Shown in pieces: positions 35,377 through 48,687 of a stretch of DNA of 64,000 bases. The stretch is from Cercis canadensis (Eukaryota > Streptophyta > Magnoliopsida > Fabales > Fabaceae), in assembly GCA_003255065.1 (NCBI GenBank), contig QAOA01003687.1, forward strand, positions 88,743 to 152,742, written 5' to 3'. A model generated the notes under the pieces. It made no database searches and was not told the DNA's origin. It saw only the letters and a program-made list of their open reading frames with translations. The stretch's first letter is position 1. Every line of letters begins with the position of its first letter. Position numbers and translations under genes: made by a program.

Positions 35377-38332
35377 CACTACAAGAAAAATGTCTTTTTC
35401 TCACAGACGACGAATCCCTTAGAATTTCTCACGGAAAATATGAGATTTTGTCATGGACATTGGAAATGTGGGATTTTCTCACGAAACTTTTTTCCGTAAG
35501 AAATTTGTGAAAAAATCAGAGAGTTTGGTGGGAATCTAGCATGTAAACTTTCTTACGGACAAGTTCTGTGAGAAACACCACGACAACATCCCAAGTAAGT
35601 TTCTCACGGACCGGAGTCTATGAGAACATTGAACGAATTGTTTTATAGAGAATATTTCTCACGAATTTGGTCTGAGAGAATCCAAATGCACCGTTTCACT
35701 AGACGCATCAACGAATTGGAATTTTGGCGGGCTTTTCTCAAGGACAAATTTCGTGAGAAATCTACAAATTAATTCTCTTCTCGAGACTATTTTTCCTCAT
35801 TTGAAAGTTACAAAAAAAAAAAAAAANGGCGAGTTGAGGATGTTTTTTGATGTGTGTGGATAGTCTACTTCCTTCTTTTGAAGCTTTGGAGTTGAGGTAG
35901 GCTACTTTTCTCTTATTTTCTCTAAGAATTTCTCTTAAATTTTCTTTTTTCGATGATTCACGAAATGAGTTAGTTTTTTCTATATTTTTGGACTACTTTA
36001 AGCGTAGATTGGTTGTAGATAGGTATTTGATGAATTATAAACTTTATTAATGGTTTAGTTTATGATTTTGCATTTAATATTGAATCCAATTTTCAATGTT
36101 AAAATTAGAGTCGTTATGGATTTTTTTTTGTTGAAATTGGTTGAAGGCTTTTGATTTATGATATATGTAAAGGGTGTGGGTAATTTTTTGTTATTTTTTT
36201 AATTAGTATGGATAAATTTTAATTTTGTGCAGTTTAGATAGTAATTTATTAAATTAAATTATGTGTGAAATTGTGGATATTTTGATAACTCTATTTGGGG
36301 CTATTGTTGTATGTTATATGTAAACTATGAGGATTTGATATACTAAAAACTTGTGGAATAAATGTACTTTAAAGTTATATATATTAATTTAGTTAGGTTA
36401 ACCTAGAAACCTGTCTGAGAGTTAATCACGTAGGATTAACTCTTGGATATTCCCCAAATTTGGGACTGTTCTTAAAGTAGTTGTTCCACTAATAGGACAA
36501 TAGAGTTTTGGGAGCAAGTAAGTCAATTAAGTTTCGGAGGATCTTTCTTTTCTTTCTCTAGGTACATATTTATGCTGGTTGAGCATTATAATTCGTGTAC
36601 TTGGAGAACCATGGAAAGGTGCTGCCAAATTTTTGTTAACCTATTTGATCCTTATAAGCTTCTACTAGTGGTGGAACAAACTTCAAGAATGAGATGCAAG
36701 CAATTTTCAGAGTAGAACTTAGTATCTTTGAAGCATTGTAAGAAAACATTAACAATTTCAATTTGTTTTGAATATTGAAGGAATATGGAGATCCCTAAAC
36801 ATATTCGTTGGATGTATGAGAGACTTGTTCCAAATAATAAGATTATTATAGATGAGTTTTATGTTGGTGTTCAGGAACTTAATGAGTTTGCAAGTCAACT
36901 TGATGTGTATACTCAAGTAGGAAAGTTCATATGCTCATGTGTGAAATACAAATGCCATAAGTTTCATATATCTAATGAAATAAGGATGCACCTATACATG
37001 AAAGGCTTAATAGATGATTACTATTATTGGGATAATCATGGGGAGGTCTGTTCAACCACTATCCCAATGGATGTTAAAAACTAGTATATCCCTCGGTATA
37101 AGCAGATAGTTATGGATGTTGTTGGGGCCTCTTTTTAATCGAAGTATATACTAAAAGAAGATCCAAATCTAGAATCTACAAAGTTTTATGATATGTTGAG
37201 GGCCGCATAGTCTCCATTATAAGACGGATGTGAGACACTATGTGCTTTCAACGGCTATCAGATTGTTAAGCATCAAGTCTGACTATAACATCCCAGAAAG
37301 TTCAATAGATGAGCTTATCACATTGATGATAGAAATATTGCCTCCAGGTCATAGGATGTCAACTAATTTGTATCAAACCAATATATTGGTTTCTAAACTT
37401 GGTTGTGGGTACAAGAAGATTGATAATTTTTCACATGGGTGTATGTTGTATTATGGAGAACATGAAGTTGCTAGACAATGTCGAATTTGTGGTGAAGCAC
37501 GGTTCAAAGAATCCAGAGTTGGATGATGAAAGGTTAGGGAAGTTCCAACTAATGCATCTGCAAATGAGATGAGATGACATAATGAACACCAACGTGAACC
37601 AGGGGTGTTATGTCACATTTATCTGATGGAGATACATAGAAGTATTATGACATGGTTTACCCAGATTTCACATCAAAATCGAGGAATGTGAAGTCAAGTC
37701 TATGTGCCGATGGTTTTAGCCCTTTTGGAATGGGCGCTAAGACATATTCATGTTGGTCTGTTATCCTAACTCCTTATAATCTTCCTCTTGGCATGTGCAT
37801 GAGAAGGGAATATATGTTCTTTACTATTATTATCCCTAGTCCTCATAATCTGAAAAGCAAAATTGATGTGTTCTTGCAACATTTACTTGATGATTTAAAG
37901 AAGTTTTGGGATGAAGGAGTGCTTACTTATGACATTTCATTGAAGCAAAACTTTTGAATGAGAGCAGCACTTTTGTAAACTATCAATGACTTCCCTGCAT
38001 ATGGAATGTTATCCGATTAGTAAATAACAGGCAAGTTGGGTTGCCCCGATTTGCATAGGCAGTTCAAAGGCATTTCATTTGAAGCATAGTCGTAAAATGT
38101 GTTATTTTAATTGATATCGACAATTTTTGTTCCAAGATCATCCTTTCCATCGTAACAAAAATAACTTCTTGAAGAAAGTGGAGGAAAAGAGCATATCACT
38201 TAGGCGCTACTCTGGAGACAAAATTTTCATGCAAGTATTGAGACTACCTAGAGTAACAAAAAGTGGATGTGTTATCTCTACTGGTTATGGTAAAATCCAC
38301 TACTTGACTAAGCGTAGTGTTTTCTTGTAGTG
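35377..38332 (+). mobile_element. CACTA (En/Spm) element with decayed TNP2-type transposase, copy 1
   Basis: Left end CACTACAAGAAAAA at 35377; right end TTTTCTTGTAGTG at 38320-38332. The first 13 bases pair perfectly as inverted repeats. Subterminal repeats around TTTCTCACGGA fill 35400-35770 on the left. No 3-bp target duplication is seen (AGC left, TGT right), and the right end lacks the left-type subterminal repeats, so the ends may come from different copies. N35827 lies in an A-run within the element. Confidence 0.75.
36785..38330 (+). pseudogene. CACTA transposase remnant (transposase-associated and TNP2 domains), copy 1
   Basis: 36785-37084 encodes a transposase-associated domain (MEIPKHIRWMYERL, with Cys and His of the metal site in ICSCVKYKC). 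37230-37526 is a linker. 37652-37957 is the start of the TNP2 core (LCADGFSPFG, YSCWSVILTPYNLP, LTYD). The continuation after 37957 has TINDFPAYGML in another frame, and 38127-38330 encodes a later TNP2 segment (DHPFHRNKNNF). Several in-frame stops and frameshifts break it, and the C-terminal half is missing. Inactive. Confidence 0.85.
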
Positions 38333-39647
38333 TGTATATTGATATTGCATAATCCTAAAAGCTAAAGTTGGTATAGTTTTGAATTAGGTATAATGGATTT
38401 GGAAATTGCTTTGTTGATTTTTCTTGAACTATACTTGCAGGCGTAATTAATATGGGGTTTTTGGGAAGAAGCAAATTTTTGGCAAAATAACTAAAATAAT
38501 ACCCAATAAAAATAAAATTATTGAAATAGGTTACTATACGAAAATGAGTCTTTTTTAAATATTTTAATCGAGTATTTCCGAACAAAATAGGAAATGCTAC
38601 CTCAAATGTCTCCTTTTCCTTAATATCCATTACATTAAAGTAGCGTTAATGAACAACAAGACAAAACCATCAAAGTAGCATATTCTCTTTCAAACCAGCG
38701 TTTTCTGTAGAATACGCTGCTTTGTAAAAAAAGCTGCAGCAAATAAGGAAAACGCTGAATTGCTATGCAGCATGTCCCTATAGCAATCCAACGTTTTCCC
38801 TGTTTCAACTTCACTTCTTTTTTATTTTTATGTGAGATCAATTCACTTCTTTAAGAGAAAGAGAAGAAGTGGATGGAGAGAAAGAGAGAAAGTTAGGTAA
38901 ATTTTAATGAATAAAACATTTTATAATATATAATGTTTTACTAAATGAAGCTGTTNTTCAATGTTAAAATTAGAGTCGTTATGGATTTTTTTTTGTTGAA
39001 ATTGGTTGAAGGCTTTTGATTTATGATATATGTAAAGGGTGTGGGTAATTTTTTGTTATTTTTTTAATTAGTATGGATAAATTTTAATTTTGTGCAGTTT
39101 AGATAGTAATTTATTAAATTAAATTATGTGTGAAATTGTGGATATTTTGATAACTCTGTTTGGGGCTATTATTGTATGTTATATGTAAATTATGAGGATT
39201 TGATATACTGAAAACTTGTGGAATAAATGTACTTTAAAGTTATATATGATAAGTTAGTTAGGTTAACTTAGAAACCTGTCTGAGAGTTAATCACATAGGA
39301 TTAACTCTTGGATAGTCCCCAAATTTGGGACTGTTCTTAAAGTAGTTGTTCCACTAATAGGACAATAGAGTTTTGGGAGCAAGTAAGTCAATTAAGTTTC
39401 GGAGCATCTTTCTTTTCTTTCTCTAGGTACATTTATGCTGGTTGAACATTATAATTTGTGTACTTGGAGAACCATGGAAAGGTGCTGCCAAATTTTTGTT
39501 AACCTATTTGATCCTTATAAGCTTCTACTAGTGGTGGAACAAACTTCAAGAATGAGATACAAGCAATTTCCAGAGTAGAACTTAGTATCTTTGAAACATT
39601 GTAAGAAAACATTAACAACTTCAATTTGTTTTGAATATTGAAGGAAT

Positions 39648-41193
39648 ATGGAGATCCCTAAACATCATCGTTGGATGTATGAGAGACTTGTTCCAAATAG
39701 TAAGATTATTATAGATGAGTTTTATGTTGGTGTTCAGGAATTTAATGAGTTTGCAAGTCAACTTGATGTGTATACTCAAGTAGGAAAGTTCATATGCCCA
39801 TGTGTGAAATACAAATGCCATAAGTTTCATATATCTAATGAAATAAGGATGCACCTATACATGAAAGGCTTAATAGATGATTACTATTATTGGGATAATC
39901 ATGGGGAGGTCTGTTCAACCACTATCCCAATGGATGTTAAAAACTAGTATATCCCTCGGTATAAGCAGATAGTTATGGATGTTGTTGGGGCCTCTTTTTA
40001 ATCGAAGTATATACTAAAAGAAGATCCAAATCTAGAATCTACAAAGTTTTATGATATGTTGAGGGCCGCATAGTCTCCATTATAAGACGGATGTGAGACA
40101 CTATGTGCTTTCAACGGCTATCAGATTGTTAAGCATCAAGTCTGACTATAACATCCCAGAAAGTTCAATAGATGAGCTTATCACATTGATGATAGAAATA
40201 TTGCCTCCAGGTCATAGGATGTCAACTAATTTGTATCAAACCAATATATTGGTTTCTAAACTTGGTTGTGGGTACAAGAAGATTGATAATTTTTCACATG
40301 GGTGTATGTTGTATTATGGAGAACATGAAGTTGCTAGACAATGTCGAATTTGTGGTGAAGCACGGTTCAAAGAATCCAGAGTTGGATGATGAAAGGTTAG
40401 GGAAGTTCCAACTAATGCATCTGCAAATGAGATGAGATGACATAATGAACACCAACGTGAACCAGGGGTGTTATGTCACATTTATCTGATGGAGATACAT
40501 AGAAGTATTATGACATGGTTTACCCAGATTTCACATCAAAATCGAGGAATGTGAAGTCAAGTCTATGTGCCGATGGTTTTAGCCCTTTTGGAATGGGCGC
40601 TAAGACATATTCATGTTGGTCTGTTATCCTAACTCCTTATAATCTTCCTCTTGGCATGTGCATGAGAAGGGAATATATGTTCTTTACTGTTATTATTCCT
40701 AGTCCTCATAATCTGAAAAGCAAAATCGATGTGTTCTTGCAACCTTTACTTGACGATTTAAAGAAGCTTTGGGATGAAGGAGTGCTTACTTATGACATTT
40801 CATTGAAGTAAAACTTCTGAATGAGAGCAGCTCTTTTGTAAACTATCAATGACTTCCCTGCATATGGAATGTTATCCAATTAGTAAATAACAGGCAAGTT
40901 GGGTTGCCCCGATTTGCATAGGCAGTTCGAAGGCATTTCATTTGAAGCATGGTTGTAAAATGTGTTATTTTGATTGATATCGACAATTTTTGTTTCAAGA
41001 TCATCCTCTCCATCGTAACAAAAATAATTTCTTGAAGAAAGTGGAGGAAAAAAGCATATCACCTAAGTGCTACTCTGGAAACGAAATTTTCATGCAAGTA
41101 TTGAGACTACCTAGAGTAACAGAAAGTGGATGTGTTATCTTTACTGGTTATGGTAAAATCTACAACTTGACTAAGCGTAGTATTTTCTTGTAG
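39648..41193 (+). pseudogene. CACTA transposase remnant, copy 2
   Basis: Same segments as in copy 1: 39648-39947, 40093-40389, 40515-40811 and 40990-41193, with a few substitutions (for example ICPCVKYKC here against ICSCVKYKC). The same stops are present. The right CACTA end TTTTCTTGTAGTG recurs at 41183-41195. No second left end occurs, as expected if the copy began inside the element. Confidence 0.85.
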
Positions 41194-42365
41194 TGTGTAT
41201 ATTGATATTGCATAATCCTAAAAGCTAAAGTTGGTATAGTTTTGAATTAGGTATAATGGATTGGGAAATTGCTTTGTTGCTTTTTCTTGAACTATACTTG
41301 CAGGCGTAATTAATATGGGGTTTTTGGGAAGAAGCAAATTTTTGGCAAAAATAACTAAAATAATACCCAATAAAAATAAAATTATTGAAATAGGTTACTG
41401 TTTAAACTATATACGAAAATGAGTTTCTTTTAAATATTTTAATCGAGTATTTCCAAACAAAATAGGAAACGCTACCTCAAATGTCTCCTTTTCCTTAAAA
41501 TCCACTACATTAAAGTAGCGTTAATGAACAACAAGACAAAACCATCAAAGTAGCATATTCTCTTTCAAACCAGCGTTTTCTGTAGAATACGCTGCTTTGT
41601 CAAAAAGGATGCAGGAAATAAGGAAAACGCTGAATTGCTATGCAGCATGTCCCTATAGCAATCCAACGTTTTCCCTGTTTCAACTTCACTTCTTTTTTAT
41701 TTTTATGTGAGATTAATTCACTCCTTTAAGACAAAGAGAAGAAGTGGATGGAGAGAGAAAGAGAAAGTTAGGTAAATTTTAATGAATAAAACATTTTATA
41801 ATATACAATGTTTTACTAAATGAAGCTGTTAATTATACAAAACTGTACACATTTATTTTATTTGGTAAAATTTACCTAAAATACTTTTTCTTTTGTTTTT
41901 GGCTGAGACACCTGAATTAAAATACCTTGTATCTTTCAAGAGTTAAATTCGTAAAGGATAATTACTAAAGAAAATTTAAGTAAAATCTCTTTTAAAATTA
42001 AAAAAAAATAAATCCTAAAAATACAGAATAACTACTTATCATTGTTATTCATTTCTATTTCTAAAATAGATTTTTTCCCATTCTATTTTTGGTAATTCTT
42101 CTAAATGGAAAGTCAGCTGACCATTTTGGAAACAACACGTGGCCTGACAAACCAGGTACATTAAATACCGAAATAGACTATTGCAATCATGTCTAGCTTC
42201 ATTTAAAGGTTAGAGTTGAGTCTAACTCCATTTAAAGATTAGAGTTAAGTCCTGAGTTATAAATAAAAAAAAAAAAAAAGAGTATTGCATTCACACTTAA
42301 TAAATCGTTGTTCATCGAAAAAAGTGGAATGGACATCAAAGGTTGAGTTCTACTGCTATGTATTT

Positions 42366-42915
42366 GGCTTAATTACAATTTTGGTCTCTCTATTTTAACC
42401 ACTTGAACGTTTTAGTCCCCCTTCTTTAAAAATAAATTATTGAGTCCCTCTATATTCATAAAATGTATAAGTTTAGTCCATTTATCTTTAAGTCAAAATT
42501 CTTAGGTTTATTTCAAGGTGTAAAGTTCTCTGATTCATAATCTCACCGTTCAGATTGAAGGGCTATATTTTGTGAACCTTCTCACTAAATTTGAGCTCGA
42601 TCTAACGGTGAAACTCAGCCCAAAATACCAAAATCATAAGTTTTCATCTAACCAAAAATTTAGACTTATTCACCGTTAGATCGAGCTGAAATTTAATTGA
42701 AAGATTCACAAGATGTAGTTCTTCAATCTGAACGGTGAGATTATGAATCACAGAACTGTAAACCTTGAAATAAACCTAAGAATTTTGACTTAAAGATAAA
42801 TGGACTAAACTTGTACATTTTATGAATATAAATGGACTCAATAGTTCATTTTTAAAGAAGGAGGACCAAAACGTTCAAGTGATTAAAATAGGGGGACCAA
42901 AATTACAATTAAGCC
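42366..42915. mobile_element. Foldback MITE, 550 bp
   Basis: GGCTTAATTACAATTTTGGT at the left is matched by the reverse complement at the right, and pairing continues through most of the element, so the whole unit can form one long hairpin. The pentamer TATTT flanks it on both sides (42361-42365 and 42916-42920) as a possible target duplication. The centre has the pair CACCGTTAGATCGAGCT and its reverse. No coding capacity. Superfamily not assigned. Confidence 0.8.
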
Positions 42916-43611
42916 TATTTATTTCTATTTCTATTTCTATTGCTTACCAATGTAGACTGGTTAAAAGGCAAAAAATTAGCAGAAGCAAACATTATTGAGA
43001 TCTTAGCTACAGTAGTTGTAGAAGCTGCTATTCCGTAAGCCAGCGGTGGAGGCAAAAGCTACTTCCACAAGCTTGTTGGTCAGGACACTGCAAACCCACT
43101 TCTAACAAGTTTTACAAACAAGCTCTGAGTATATAGATAACTATGGGGAATCACTATTTTTTGGGTCCACCAGAACCTATCCCCCCATAAATTGCATTCC
43201 CACCCCCATCGTCTACTTTTTTTTCTCTCTTTCTCTTTCTCTTTCTCTTTCTCTTTCTCTTTTTTTCTTTTTCTCTTAAAGAAGTGAATTGATCTCACAT
43301 AAACAAAAAAAAAAAAGAAAGTGAAGTTGAAACAGGAAAACGCTGTACTGCTATCCAGCAGCTAGATAGTTCCGGCATTTTCTTTAAGGAAACAAGCGTG
43401 TCCTTATCTGCTGCAGCCTTTTTGACAAAACAACCTGTTCTTCAGAAAATATTGGTTTGAAAGAAAATACACTACTTTAATAATTTTGTCTTGTTTCTGT
43501 TCATTAACGCTATAGCGGATTTTTAAGAAAAAACACTACATTTAAAGTAGCATTTTCTATTTTATGCCATAATACTTGATTAAAATATTCAAAACAGACA
43601 TATTTTTGTAT

Positions 43612-43945
43612 GGAGTAAAACCCTTTTTTAGTCTTTGAAAAATGCAGCCACTGACAAATTTGTCCTCCAAAAATGTTCGGTGACAAATTGATCCTTGAAT
43701 TATTATTTCGCTGACAAATTAGTCCTCCGGTAGGCAAGATCAATGAAAAGAAAAAGAGGACTTGAATGAGAAAAGAATGGCTTAAACATAGTTAGGCAAG
43801 ATCAGTGAAAAAAATTTAGGAAAGGGGTCTGCAGGGGTCTAGAATTTTTCTTATTAAAGTACTAGAGGACTAATTTGTCAGACAAAATAATAATTCAAAG
43901 ACCAATTTGTCACTGAAAATTTTTAGAGGACGAATTTGTCAGTAA
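43612..43945. mobile_element. Foldback MITE cut off at N43946
   Basis: The left half (CCACTGACAAATTTGTCCTCC and on) is inverted in the right half (GAGGACGAATTTGTCAGTAA before the N). The last part of the right arm is missing at the gap. Flanking DNA (43559-43611) is repeated after the N (43947-43999), so the gap separates a contig with the MITE from one that starts again outside it. Confidence 0.7.
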
Positions 43946-44517
43946 NATTTTATCCCATAATACTTGATTAAAATATTCAAAACAGACATATTTTTGTATA
44001 TGGTTTGAATAATCACTTAATTCAGTAATTTTATTTTTATTGGGTATTATTTCAGTCATTTTACTCAAATTTTCAGTGGTGAATATAAAATTTCTTAATC
44101 CTAAATCGGAAAACAGAAAGAGTCAACTGATAGATGAAGAAAGAAAAAAAAAAAATGTACCTGTTCTTTAAAAGGACCAAGCTGTGATTTGTCTTCACTT
44201 CTTCACGACATCGAAGGGCAAAAGAGGATCAGATTTCACTATAAGGTTGCAAGGGCTTGGCGTGGAGGCTTGTAAAGGGTAGGATTTAGATAAAATGATA
44301 TAATCCGTAGAAAGAGTTGACTGGAAATTGATGCAAATGGGTTGGTTAAGAGTCAGTGGGAAATAAATCAGCCACCAAACAGCATTGAAATTGCAATACA
44401 GACTTATAGACTTTTTTAAGAAGAAAGTTTATGCTGCCCACCCGTGAGCAAACGACTTATTTAAATACTTATATAATAATATCTTAAACAATAATTTCAT
44501 TTTAAAAGTTAAGAAAA

Positions 44518-44930
44518 AATTCTAAAAACTCTCATTAACTATGTTCTTATTGTACTTTATCCCTCATGCTTTAAAAATGTAAAAAAGACTTTCTTGAACT
44601 TTTAAAATGTGTACTTTACTCCCATGACCTTGACGTACATCAATTAATGAACAGAAGAAAGAATTTGAATATTATAATTTAACCCTAAAAATCTTTAAAT
44701 ATTATTTTTTGACCCTAATTTTTATAAATTTATTTTTATTTATACCCCTATAAAATTATACTATAACCCAGATTAATCACATCATGTGCACATTAATGGA
44801 CGGACGTCAAGGTCGAGGGGTAAAGTGCACATTTTGAAAGTTTAAGAAGGTCCTTCCTACGTTTTTGAAGCATAGGGATAAAGTGCAATAAAAGCATAGT
44901 TCAAAGAAGTTTTTAAGACTTTNTTTAGGA
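44518..44930. mobile_element. Foldback MITE, about 0.4 kb
   Basis: Blocks such as CTATGTTCTTATTGTACTTT and ATGACCTTGACGTAC on the left recur as reverse complements on the right (AAAGTGCAATAAAAGCATAG, GACGTCAAGGTCGAGG). A single N at 44923 lies in the right terminus. No coding capacity. Confidence 0.6.
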
Positions 44931-47639
44931 CTTTTTTTTAAAAGTTATTTTGTTTTTAGATATACAATTAGAGAAACGCTTGTAAAATAAAATAAAAAAA
45001 ATGGATGAGATTGACCATCGAATTTTGGCAAAATCTTCACTATCATTTGGAGATATTTTTATCCCATACTTTTTTCAAAATAGTTACAAGTTATGTTGTT
45101 ATCAACTTCCGCAAAGGTTTTTTTATTTTTATTTTTTTTCTGAAAGCTCTGAAAGATAGTTTCATAAGAAAAACCTAAAAATAGTTTTTTGGAGGGTAGT
45201 AAAATGTTTACATAAGCTTATCAAAATATAATTTTACTTGCAAATAAACACTTACAATAGAGAAGTTCCAATAAGCTATAAGTTATATATCATCCAAACA
45301 GGCTTGAGTGTCACCTTAGTTGGGCTTTTACAGTAGAGAAGTACTTTTATAAAAGCCGAAGCTATTTCAATTGCCAAAAGTACTTTGTGAATTTACAAAT
45401 ATGAGGACAGATATAAAAGTGCTTTTTTAGTTAATAAAATTATACCACAAACATTGAAGGGCCTAGATTTAACATTGAATTATACCACACAATAATCAAG
45501 ATGGCGCATAGCATATGAAAATATGAAATTGAAGGGCCTAGATTTAATTACATTGATTAGAGATCAAGGGGTTTTGACTGCAGAGCTGCTGTATCACACC
45601 AGCATCTTATAGCAGAACTCTCTGTGCCTCATGACACATTCCCATATAGCTTCAACCAACTAGTTTTTGTTAAAATATAGATATGGCTTCAAGGATCAAC
45701 AAATATTGCTATCAATGTTTGTCTGCAGTAGTTAATAATGATCACTGTATGCATAGCAAATACAACAATAAGCCAAATCAATATTAAATAACCCATCTTC
45801 CATCTTAAAGCACCTTTCTTTCAAATATAGCTTCCAGATTATAGATAAACAAAAGAAGTAGAATTCAGAAGCTGTAATTGACACCAGTGTCCATGGACCA
45901 ACCAGATGACGTAAGAAAATTGGAGTGACCTGTTGCTTCAAACTCTTAAAGTACACTAGTCTTCTAGTTAACAGATTTTAACCCATTTTCAAGCTTCATT
46001 CTAGACTGATTTAGAAGCCCAAAACTGCAAGACCATATATGAATTAAAGCCTTTGAAGTCTAGTTATAGAAGAATCAAATTTCAGTAAACTTCAAGTTTT
46101 CTGGCCGAAGTTGAGATATTTCTTTCATAAACTGTTTTAAGGGGGATGGATTTCACACTTAAACTTTAAATGTTGAGTCTGATTTCTTGAGATTTGTTGT
46201 AGCTGATGATGCATGATTTTAACTTTATTTTCAGCAGTGCCCAAAGCTTGGAGGGTTGTTCCAAGTTAAGCGTTTAATACTTCAATTTCTAATTTGTTAG
46301 CAGACTATCATTGAGATTGAGTGAGAATTGAAGTTTTGTTTTTTTTTTTTCCCTTTTTTTTGTTTTTTTTTTTNTTTTTTTTTTGTAAGTTTAAAGTGAG
46401 AAGTTATCCTATTCCAATGTTAGAGCATGCTACATGCTTCAGTAACGGCTTAAAATGATACTTACAGATTACTTACCAAAACGGATGAACCTAGTAAGCA
46501 AAATGCTTCAATGCTTATCAGCTGAATTAACTCCCTCAACTTTGCATCTCTGGTAGATTCCCTTTGAGTGGTGAGTTTTTTGTTTTCTCTGACCTGTATC
46601 TCTAAGGTGGTGGTTTCTGTATCTTTAGATTGGAGACAAATTACATTTTGCCCAGATTTTATCAACCCTGTATCAGCAATTCATCTGGAGCACAATAATC
46701 ACGGTTCTCCTTATCAAGGAGCAATCAACAATAATCACTGTTGTCTTGCTTGGCAAAAATAATTCGTCAGGAAGCTTTCAAGTTTCAAGAAAGGTGTAAC
46801 AAATCAGGAAGTTCAGTCTAGTTTGCCAGTTTTAGTTGGAATTGGACTTCCAGAGTTATATTACAATAAAGTACAAGTCCAGAGGTAATCCATTTTGACA
46901 AACACAAATCCTCTTCGTAAAGTATAGGCAGCACTATTGTTTTTACAGTAAAATGGAGGAAAAAAAAAAAAAACAGATAAGTTAATTTCTGATACTGATG
47001 CTAGAACATCCAAAGGTTCGTGAAAGCGGAGAGCTAGCTTCTCAACTGGAAAACCATCATTTAACTGGTTTGTGCACTTCTCTCTAAAAATAAATAAAAC
47101 CGATTTGAGCACAATACTCAAACGATACAAAACACTGAACTTCTCACTATAAACTGAACAAATTAATGCAGCAAGGTTTATACATCCTGCTCCACAGTTC
47201 TGATCTAAATCACTTTTTAAATTTAGACATAATTTTCTTCAGAAAATATGGCACCTTATCCAAAAAAATTTTTTTTTTTTTTTGGTCAAAGACAGAATAT
47301 TTACATTACAATGTATATTTACAACTCCCATATGGGAAAGAGCAGACATTTAAGCTACTAATAATGCCACCATAATAACACCAACAACCACCAAGAGCAT
47401 GCACACCAAGATTTGATCTCGAGTCTTGAGAACCTCCCTAACCTTAAAGGCAGGGTACATGACCACTTGAGCCATTGCTCCAAGTCATTCAACATATTCT
47501 TTGATCTGAAACCATGTATTATATAATAGACTAGTGTTTTTATCACAAGACCTAAGGAAGGATATCTTTCTGTTACCTTTCTCTTAAACTTTTCAGGTAT
47601 ACTTCATCCAGGGGTGTGAGGAAAATTACAGGGTTCAAG
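44931..47639. other. Intergenic, nothing recognised
   Basis: AT-rich DNA with T-runs (about 46340-46385 with N46374, and 47268-47284). Open frames are short and have no recognisable domain. Confidence 0.5.
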
Positions 47640-48020
47640 TGAACACAACCCCCCATATCCAGTGCTCATATCATAGTACATTTGGCATAGCATATAAAAT
47701 AAGCAAGTGCCAGTACCAAAAGTCAAAAGTCAAGTCAACAGAAAGATGCAATACCAGAAGTACCTTGGAAACTACATCGCCTACAGAAATTTCAAAGCAA
47801 CCATCCTGACAAAGTACTTTGGCCACATTATCACTACAGCTGGAGGCAGAATTACTTTGAAAAGAAATTCCGCCAAGCCTTCTATGTATCTAGAGTACAA
47901 AATTTGTTGCATTACTAATCATACAATTTATCAACGGATTTTGAAAGAAATATTACAGATAAGAATTTGGCATATACTCGTACCTGAATCAGCCAAGTTC
48001 TTCAGTCACCACCTGAAACT
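47640..48020. repeat. Diverged direct repeat flanking the FAR1-related gene, copy 1
   Basis: Shares with 51850-52230 a series of blocks in the same order and orientation, for example AATAAGCAAGT, ACCAGAAGTAC or ACCTGAAGTAC, AACAAAGTACT or GACAAAGTACT, GAGGCAGA or GAAGGCAGA and AAGCCTTC. The spacing is about 4.2 kb. An open frame (47707-48060) across it is not conserved in the other copy, so it is unlikely to be coding. Confidence 0.65.
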
Positions 48021-48687
48021 CAACAGGGACATACACAAAAGTTACAAAATAGCTATATAAAGAGGTTATACATTTGTAGACATGAAATATTCCATAATTA
48101 AATGCATGAGACACATCACCAATCTAACTGCAAACACCAATTTATACTCATACCACTGACTTTCAGTTTGAAAATGGCCAAACATCTTCATTGCATTTTC
48201 AAGCTGAATCTAAAACCAAATGGTAAACAACTATGTACTTAAATTTACCAGTAATCAACTAAAATTGAGTAGTCAGGTATCTATGAATATGAGAGCAACT
48301 CATACCAAACAAGTGAAAAATATTTTAACAATTCCACTTTGACCTTACAGCTGTCAAGGGATAAGATAGTGCATATGGCTTCTCTTTTGGTGTGCTGCAA
48401 TGGTCTTTTTAAGGGAGTTTCCCATGCAGATAAGATTGGGTAGCCTTATTGTATTGATGTTCTCACGTACTTTTAGTGTTTTTTCTTTTGCCTTTGTCTA
48501 GGAGGATACCTTAACCTGCTGTCTCTTGTACAATTTCTTCCTTTCTATTAATAATATTTCTTCTTCTATAAGTATATAAATATTAAAAAAAAAAAATCTA
48601 TATTTTGGGGTATTGTATAACAGCAGTATAGGAGATCTAGGTAAGTATACCACCGCAATATAATTAATTTCACCATAAGAAAATTTA

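Larger units (their letters stand above)
36092..41830. repeat. 2.87-kb direct duplication meeting exactly at N38956
   Basis: 36092-38955 and 38957-41830 are about 97-98% identical by eye over their full length and share the same stop codons in the transposase remnant. Copy 1 ends and copy 2 begins at the single N (both around CTGTT and TTCAATGTTAAAATTAG). Shared lesions show copying after decay. The placement exactly at a gap mark points to overlapping contigs, for example two haplotypes, rather than a genuine tandem duplication. Confidence 0.8.
41340..44070. repeat. Large foldback structure with arms 41340-41740 and 43265-44070
   Basis: The left arm contains AATAATACCCAATAAAAA, a CGTTTTCC-type block and TTCACTTC. 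The right arm carries the reverse complement of these in reverse order (TGAAGTTGAAACAGGAAAACG near 43322; TTTTTATTGGGTATTATT near 44034). The loop of about 1.5 kb includes the MITE 42366-42915. The right arm is interrupted by another MITE and N43946. A further copy of the left arm lies at about 38460-38880. A CT-rich microsatellite lies at about 43222-43265. Confidence 0.65.

Noticed and set aside
35377..38332. 3-bp target duplication for the larger CACTA element
   Set aside because: AGC on the left does not match TGT on the right for either copy, so none is claimed.
36092..41830. A genuine tandem duplication of the CACTA element
   Set aside because: The seam coincides exactly with an N and the copies share all lesions; an assembly overlap is simpler.
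46568..46762. Open frames in 45-48 kb as small genes
   Set aside because: No domains, no splice context and overlapping frames on both strands.
47707..48060. 117-codon plus-strand open frame
   Set aside because: It overlaps a diverged repeat whose other copy (51850-52230) does not keep the frame.
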